Below, one piece after another: positions 58,097-64,000 of a DNA stretch of 64,000 nucleotides (its first letter is position 1; the number at the start of each line of letters is the position of its first letter). The notes under the pieces were generated by a model. The model made no database searches, was not told the DNA's origin, and saw only the letters and a program-made list of their open reading frames with translations. The stretch lies in contig NW_006768794.1 in NCBI RefSeq assembly GCF_000204055.1, positions 626,642 through 690,641 of the forward strand, given 5' to 3'. This DNA is from Melampsora larici-populina 98AG31. Its lineage: Eukaryota > Basidiomycota > Pucciniomycetes > Pucciniales > Melampsoraceae. Both the position numbers and the translations under genes were made by a program.

Positions 58097-61000
58097 TTAG
58101 CGTTCCATTGAAACCAAAGCTACTGTTGGAAACTTCAAATTTCTATAGAACTCATGTGACTTATACATGATCCAAGAACAATGCGCAACGACTTCTTCCA
58201 GCTCAATCACAACATTCTCTGTTGGCCCCCAAGCACGTAGGTAGACCTGCACATCGGGTGCTTTAACCTGCAACATAGGGTTATATATCTCGGGGCTGAG
58301 CTCAGGGAAGGTTTGAACATGAAGCCAAGTGTTCACAAGGTTCTGAGAAGACGTTGGTGATCTGCGATGTAGAAAAATCGAGAATATCCTGCCAAAACAT
58401 TTTTTCTCACACCCTTTGGATCTGAAAGTGATAAAACTATTGTTAGGGTTGTCAGTGAATGTTGAAAAGGTAACATCCTTGTGTTGGATATTCTTGTAGA
58501 ATGTGGCCCGAGGGCTGAGTGGAGAACATCCTCGTATTTCACTCTTTGCCTTTTGACACCAGTCTTCCGGGAGAATCCACACACATCCATCAGTCTTTTC
58601 TTTGTTTAATTTTCTAATGATGAGCAAGAGAATGTCCGTTTTGACTGCTTCAAGGGTTGAGTTGGATAACTTCTTTTTGACCGGAGGAGCTGGTTCGTAG
58701 AGTGACTGTAGACGTGTTGCATATGGTCTTAGAGACTCAGGGAGAGATGTGTCTCTGAGAAGAGCAGACAAGTTTCCAGCACGGCAGAAAGTTTTCAAAA
58801 ATGTAACCTCCAATTCTCCTGATGTACATGAAGATACAAAAAAACAAATCAGTGAATTTATACTTACGTCATTAAAACCAAATCAACCGGCGACGTACCT
58901 ATATGATTATTGTGACTGGATTTTAATATTTTTCCCATCAGACGCTCAAAAGGGAATGACCACCATGCACGTACTGGACCCCATCGTTCAAGACAATCAG
59001 CTAAATGTATGGACATGTGATGATTAGGCGCCAGTTTACAGTGGTGAAAGAGTGATGTCGATCCTTCCAGATATTCTTCAACATGATGACGATACCGCTT
59101 GATCAGGTTGGGATCCATAACTCGCTTCAAAGCTAAGTTTACCAAAGAGACTAAATGACAAAAATTTTTGAGGAGCGCCGTTTTTACATGATCTTGACGA
59201 CTCCACATAGGGATTAAAGTCAACGGTAACTGGATAGTAAAAAGATTACGCCACTCGTCAGCCTTGAGCTTTCCGAAGGAAGCTTTCCCGACCACTGGAA
59301 TTGCGCGTTTGATCCATGTTGGGATATGAATCCTTGGTAATAGAGAATTGATCATTTTCAGCATCTTTTTATCAAAGATAACTTCGTCAACAGGTGGTGA
59401 GATCCAGGCGGAATCCCAGCCTGGATCACAGAGCGGATCAAAATCGTCTGAACTATTTGTTTCATCGTGCGAGGAGGATATATCATGTATGGTTCCTTGC
59501 TCATTTGTGTGATCAAGCTCTGGGTTTAGATCTGCGGTTGGGAGGCTATGAAGTTTACTAGAATGTTCATCAAAAAGATCATATAGCTCTTTTTTACTGA
59601 CAGGTGGCATCGAATCTTCCTCATTGATAACATCTTCCATTGACCAGAATCTCCGCATATGCCAAGAGAGAAGTCCCAATAGAAGATTATGCATTGAATC
59701 GACCACGTGATAGTCGACAATGTTCCAGTAAGGGAGCTCGTTCAATACCGAGTAACGGACACCGTGCTTCTTGAAAATTTCCTTGCACTCTTCTGCTGTC
59801 TTTGCATCGCGAGCTTCGTTTGCCCATTGCTTATGCTGATCACAAGTGCGTATCGGCCAAGATGATTGAAGAAAGTTCTCGATATCATTCTTTTCAAGTA
59901 AACAGAAAGAGCAGAAGTATTTGGCGGTAGCGCTCGGAAACCCCAGGGAGCGTCTCAGAGCGGGGATGTCGGCGATGAAGGGAAGCAAAGCACAGTGAAT
60001 AAGCCGACCAGTTTTATACTGATGTGTTTGAGATAAAAGTAAGCCAGGCTCCCATAGCTTTTGAAGTTGCGCAACAACTGGTCGTAGGATCCAATTCATC
60101 TGTTCTAGTGACGGCTCGCGTGGGCCTGGAGCAATCCCAACCAGGAAAACATTCTCTGGTCTATGTCGAATATGGATAGGAAGAGTGAGGCATATAAGGA
60201 CAATGAAGGTGATTGAATCGTGATGGCCACTTTGCTTGTTTCCGAATGGATTGATACCATCGACAAACATTCCAAAGACTAAATTGCCACTTTGTGCTGT
60301 AAATTGTTCACCATTAGGGCCACAGAACTCTTTCCAAACTCGCGATTGATGGATGTCGTGTACCGATTCATCAGGATCATAAGATTTTCTTGACTCGATC
60401 AATGACTCGTCCAGCCATTCCTCAAAGTGTGGACGAGAGTACAAACGTCCAAGCCATTCTGATAGATCTTGAAAAGCATAACATCGAACAGGTACTTCTT
60501 TACCTCGGGAAAAATGTAACAAGGGCTGTCCGCAGGTTTCTTCCGAAAAGTCGTGGTCAGATCTGCTATCATCTGGTATTTCTGCTTTGGTTTCGAATAA
60601 ATCAGAAGGTCCTCCTGGAATACTGGAGACACGATGGGTACATGATATTGGTGTTCGTGATAATGGGTATAATGCAAAGCAAGATCTACAGCAGTTCATA
60701 AATATCAAAGAAGGATCGATTTTGAGCCATCCAACAACTGTGCTGATGTTGCGTGGAAATCGTTGAAGAGTAGATTGCTCAATCTTTTCTAGCTGATAGA
60801 TTGATTTTTCTGGAACTATGCCGTGAGAAATTGACAATTCGACTGTGATACGCATCATGTCCATGAGCCAGGAAGATGTTGAATGCGAGGCAGACTCAAA
60901 TATGTTCATGACAGAAGAAGTGAGAGCTACATGAAGGCATACAGGATTGAAATCCGCTAGAGTGAACTGGTGAAAAAGGTCTTGCAGAAAGACATGAAGT

Positions 61001-61562
61001 AATCAGCATCATTATCATTGAAAAAAATCAAAATGTGAAAGATATTGGAAAACTTACTGCAATCATACTCGTGCACACCGTTTTCTCTCGCTTTCTGAGT
61101 AGCTTCAAGCACTCGAGAATCCATAGACTGCTGTTGGTTGTTGTTGATGACAGTCTCGGTTCTTGAATTGGTTACAGTGTTCAACACAGCGTTGCAATCA
61201 ATTATTTGGAGTATGGGTGCTCTGATGGATGACACATTGTTTCGAGACAAAGGCTGAGTTACTGACTGGGAGTTCAAGGACAGACGATCAAGATTGGTTG
61301 TGATGATATGTTGACTATCAATAAGTGACGGCAATTGATTTGGCCTTGAAGGATCTTGATTATAAATCAATGGAGACGCTGCGTGGATACGACTCCGACT
61401 GTCAGCACGCTCATGTGCCTCCCTTGTGGCCGGAACGACTTCTACACCTTGCTGTGAAACACCCATTGCGTCGATATGAAAGCCCTTGTAACAGCCCGAA
61501 CTTTGGCACCGGCAGACTACCCTCCTGGAATCAGGCTTAAAGTTATATTTATGAGATGACAT
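58097..61562 (-). CDS. Gene D: Tnp2/CACTA-type transposase with CxC zinc motif, 1094 aa
   Basis: Three exons (61562-61058, 60956-58899, 58818-58097) join exactly in phase, with introns of 101 and 80 bp. The N-terminus has a CxC-type zinc motif (CRCQSSGCYKGFHID, then REAHERAD) also seen in fungal KDZ and CACTA-like transposases. The Tnp2-like core carries GMFVDGINPFGNKQSG (candidate Asp), VGIAPGPREPSLEQMN, FCSFCLLEKND (zinc), YHVVDSMHNLLLGL (Asp), GKLKADEWRNLF and SFPFERLMGKI (Glu). The third exon has GELEVTFLKTFCRAGNL and GRIFSIFLHRRSP. This enzyme cuts and rejoins element ends. All three candidate catalytic residues and the whole frame are intact, so it is potentially active. Confidence 0.88.
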
Positions 61563-62037
61563 GCTGTCTGCCGATGTTTGAAAAACGCAAGATTTTATAA
61601 AAGAACAAATCTGGCTAGGATCGATTTATATGAGTGGAAGGAATTAACAATGAAAGTGTTGGTAGTATCACTATCTCGTAGACATGGAGCTACGTATTCA
61701 AATTACAAGATATATATGGAGGAAGAGAAATAGATGAAACACAAGCACAAGATCTTCGTCTGTATATTTATGTGGGTTTGATAGCAACCAACTCTACTTT
61801 TGAGCTACACTATTCAAACATCTCAAACACCCATACAAACATCGCTTCTGAGTCTGACAATCCTTAATGATATCACTGATCGATCTGGCCAAGATCCGCC
61901 ATGGGCCAAAAATGATGTAGATCAGTTTCTTGTTCTGGCTAACATATGCTAGATCTAAAACGTAACATTCAAATTATAATAATATTCGGCAACAGTTGAT
62001 CACTTGATTTGAAAATCATAGTACGATCGATGGAATC

Positions 62038-62248
62038 CTGCATCCAATGGAGTGTTAGAGCACCAGTTTAGCTTATTTCGGTGGTAATGGAAACATGTTT
62101 AGAAAAAGATATATGGAACTCACATGTAGTGTTGGTTCGAAATCAAAGTGTGCTTGATGAGATTCTGCATCCAGTGGAGTGTTACAACACCAATTCAGCT
62201 GATGTACATATACACGGTGATACTCAGATAAAAGAGGATCAAACTCAC
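62038..62248 (-). repeat. Tandemly duplicated intron at the end of gene E
   Basis: Two similar introns, 62248-62165 (84 bp) and 62123-62038 (86 bp), flank a 41-bp exon. Both start CTACAT|GTGAGTT and end CTCCANTGGATGCAG with a matching AACACTCCA stretch. They look like a local duplication of an intron-exon unit. Confidence 0.7.
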
Positions 62249-63206
62249 ATGTAGACTTTGATTTTGTTGAAGCACGCTGCTTTGTAGACTCCGTATCAAG
62301 CAAGTCAACATTGATCCAGTAGTGATAGCCTGGAACAAGTTCTTCTGAAACATCTGTGTTTTGAACTTCTTCCAATAAGAATAGACGATAGAGACTGATG
62401 TAATTAGGTAGGCGTAATACTGAATAATTCAAGAATAATTCGGGATGATAGGATTGAAGGGCATGTCGAAGTGCCTGGATGCTAAGTTTTGGAACAAAGC
62501 TTGAGCTGACAATGCGGGGTCTGCCGGTGTAGTCTGAGTTGTGAGGCAGTCTGAGGTTTGGATTAACATAATGCTTGAATAGAGCAAGTACCTCATCCTT
62601 CAATGCCACCGAAGAGATGTTGACGCGGGGGTTTATTTTGTGGATGGTACTGGCAAGCATGGCAATTGTAGTGCTTCGGTGAAGTGGATCGAAATCGAGT
62701 CCATCATCAGTATCCATATGAGAATCGGCGGGTGGAGGTGGTGGACTACAAAAAGGCTGCAACTTCGGTAGTAAATCCTTTTTGAAAGCTGATTTCAGTT
62801 CATCTTTCTTGTGAGTTGGACGAGAAGTTGTGCTGGGATTGAAATGATGTAAAATGTTGTAAAATTTCAGTTTTGTAAGGTTGTATTTGCGGTTGGTCTC
62901 CCAATCATGTTGAAGAAACGGTTGAAGGGTGGAATCAAGCTTTTGGACTTTCTCATATAAAGGATTCTTGGTGATATCCACAATATTAGTGACATTACGT
63001 GCCGCAGAGAAGCTAGTAGTCCCCATTGGGGATGGTGAAGTGTTAGACGGCCGGCGGGATGAGTTCGGATCTTTTGGTGAGGTGATTTCGCCTTGGGCAG
63101 ATATCATGTTCACATTTGACTTTCCGTCAGTAGCAGAACTTCCAGAGATCTTGAGTTTCGGTTTCGCAGACCCCGGCGGAGGGAGCTTGCTTCCGTTCCC
63201 TGGCAT
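62163..63206 (-). CDS. Gene E: three SAP-like modules, 319 aa
   Basis: The first exon (63206-62249) encodes a Pro/Ser-rich N-terminus (GNGSKLPPPGSAKPKLK) and then three similar helical modules of about 45 residues: LTKLKFYNILHHFNP...KDELKSAFKK, TIAMLASTIHKINP...KDEVLALFKH, and IQALRHALQSYHP...ISLYRLFLLE. Each has Leu-rich helix, Pro turn, then a second helix, as in SAP DNA-binding motifs. If the first of two tandem introns is spliced, the junction itself forms TAA (T at 62249, AA at 62164-62163). Unspliced, the frame continues to 62073. It lies 600 bp upstream of the transposase on the same strand. A DNA-binding accessory role is inferred. Confidence 0.65.
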
Positions 63207-64000
63207 TGTTGATCGAAGGAAAATATTGAAGTGTACTGAAGTAAACTTTGGGCTGTCCGCTCTGGATATCACAAGCAAAGGGATATATATATTCATAATC
63301 AGTGACCAGAGAGTACGATGTCAAGGTTCAAGGGATGAAAAACAAACAAGAGTTTTTGATAGGTAATTATAACATGTACTTGGTTTCTTTACCAGCTCTG
63401 ATATTGACGCTGTTTGAAAGAAAGGAATTGTAGTCAAGAAATGTTATGCAAGATCATTGAAAGCGTATTCTGATAAGATGAGATTGAGGAAATTGAGGTG
63501 AATATGGAAATTGCTAAAAAATCTCAAAGATTTCGAATGTTGATATTGGAGTCTTTGCGTTTATTGTGCATCAATTATTCTGATTCGTGGACCTATATTG
63601 GTGATGACTTGATCACAAAGAAATTTCCAGTGGAATGAATTTAAATTCAGAAAATCCTGTCACAAACTCCCGGTCAATCTGATCAAACTTTGCCGGCAAA
63701 AGTGGTCAAGCGTTTGAGAATTGGCTGTAAATGTTTGGTGATCACCAAGCTTTAAGCTTGTTCATATTTTTCAAAGGAGAATTTTTTGGAAATCAAATCA
63801 TGTTGTGGGGATCATCATCCTTCTGATCAGGTGCATTTCAAATTAGAATGACAACAATTACTATCGTACCAGAATGTTTGTGAAAGGATTTAATGCTCCT
63901 TTATAAATCTACATATATATGATATCGGAGTTTGACTTGACTTAAATATTTATTAATTAAATGGTGATCTTCCATCATTCTCTTTTCCAGCTGTCACACT
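63207..64000. other. Upstream region of gene E to window end
   Basis: AT-rich and without a supported gene. A palindrome GGTGATCACC followed by AAGCTTTAAGCTT lies at 63740-63760. I found no terminal repeat matching the left side of the five-gene block. Confidence 0.4.

Noticed and set aside
1..64000. CRISPR arrays, operons or bacterial-type systems
   Set aside because: No regularly spaced identical repeats; spliced genes and retrotransposons show eukaryotic DNA.
1..64000. tRNA or rRNA genes
   Set aside because: I looked for the conserved T-arm and A/B-box patterns by eye and saw none; a covariance-model scan would be needed to exclude them.

Overview
The window looks like AT-rich nuclear DNA of a basidiomycete, most likely a rust fungus (Pucciniales). 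The basis is short GT-AG introns of about 60-125 bp, host genes cut into as many as 11 exons, and the transposon families present: a Ngaro/DIRS-type tyrosine-recombinase retrotransposon, a Ty3/gypsy chromovirus, a Mutator-like element with an OTU protease, a PIF/Harbinger relic and a fungal Tnp2/CACTA-type transposase. The organism is inferred from gene style, not proven.

1-24977 is one nested transposon stack. The outermost layer is a Ngaro-like element on the minus strand (gag, RT, RNase H, tyrosine recombinase) with split direct repeats. A Ty3/gypsy chromovirus (2861-21578, identical-length 185-bp LTRs, 5-bp duplication ATGGC) lies inside its RT-RNase H region. Inside the Ty3 pol gene sits a 12.4-kb Mutator-like element (6400-18808) with perfect 47-bp terminal inverted repeats and an 8-bp duplication TTACAAAA. 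Removing the Mutator-like element restores the Ty3 pol frame exactly. Without their inserts the Ngaro-like and Ty3 elements would be about 6.25 and 6.3 kb.

24978-43546 is a host-gene island. It holds an unknown four-exon gene, a secreted Cys/His-rich protein, an 11-exon secreted GH2 glycoside hydrolase, a DUF1764 gene and an eight-exon methionine-R-sulfoxide reductase (MsrB) with a mitochondrial-type leader. The last two are divergent from a shared 483-bp promoter region. Between 32.8 and 34.5 kb lie small inverted-repeat elements, one inside an arm of another.

43547-49905 contains a decayed HARBI1-type transposase, a 100-N assembly gap (46125-46224), and gene-poor DNA with strong hairpins.

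49906-63206 is a block of five intact multi-exon genes (A, B on plus; C, D, E on minus). Gene D is a 1094-aa Tnp2/CACTA-like transposase with a CxC-type zinc motif and a full set of candidate DDE residues. Genes A, B and E carry short helical modules resembling SAP DNA-binding motifs, and gene C is a basic protein of unknown function. I infer that these may be one large multi-gene DNA transposon, which is the best candidate here for an undescribed system. I could not find its termini.

Across the repeat copies, nearly all differences between duplicates are C-to-T changes at CpG, and the disabling stop codons fit the same change. This suggests that repeats are methylated or subject to a RIP-like process.
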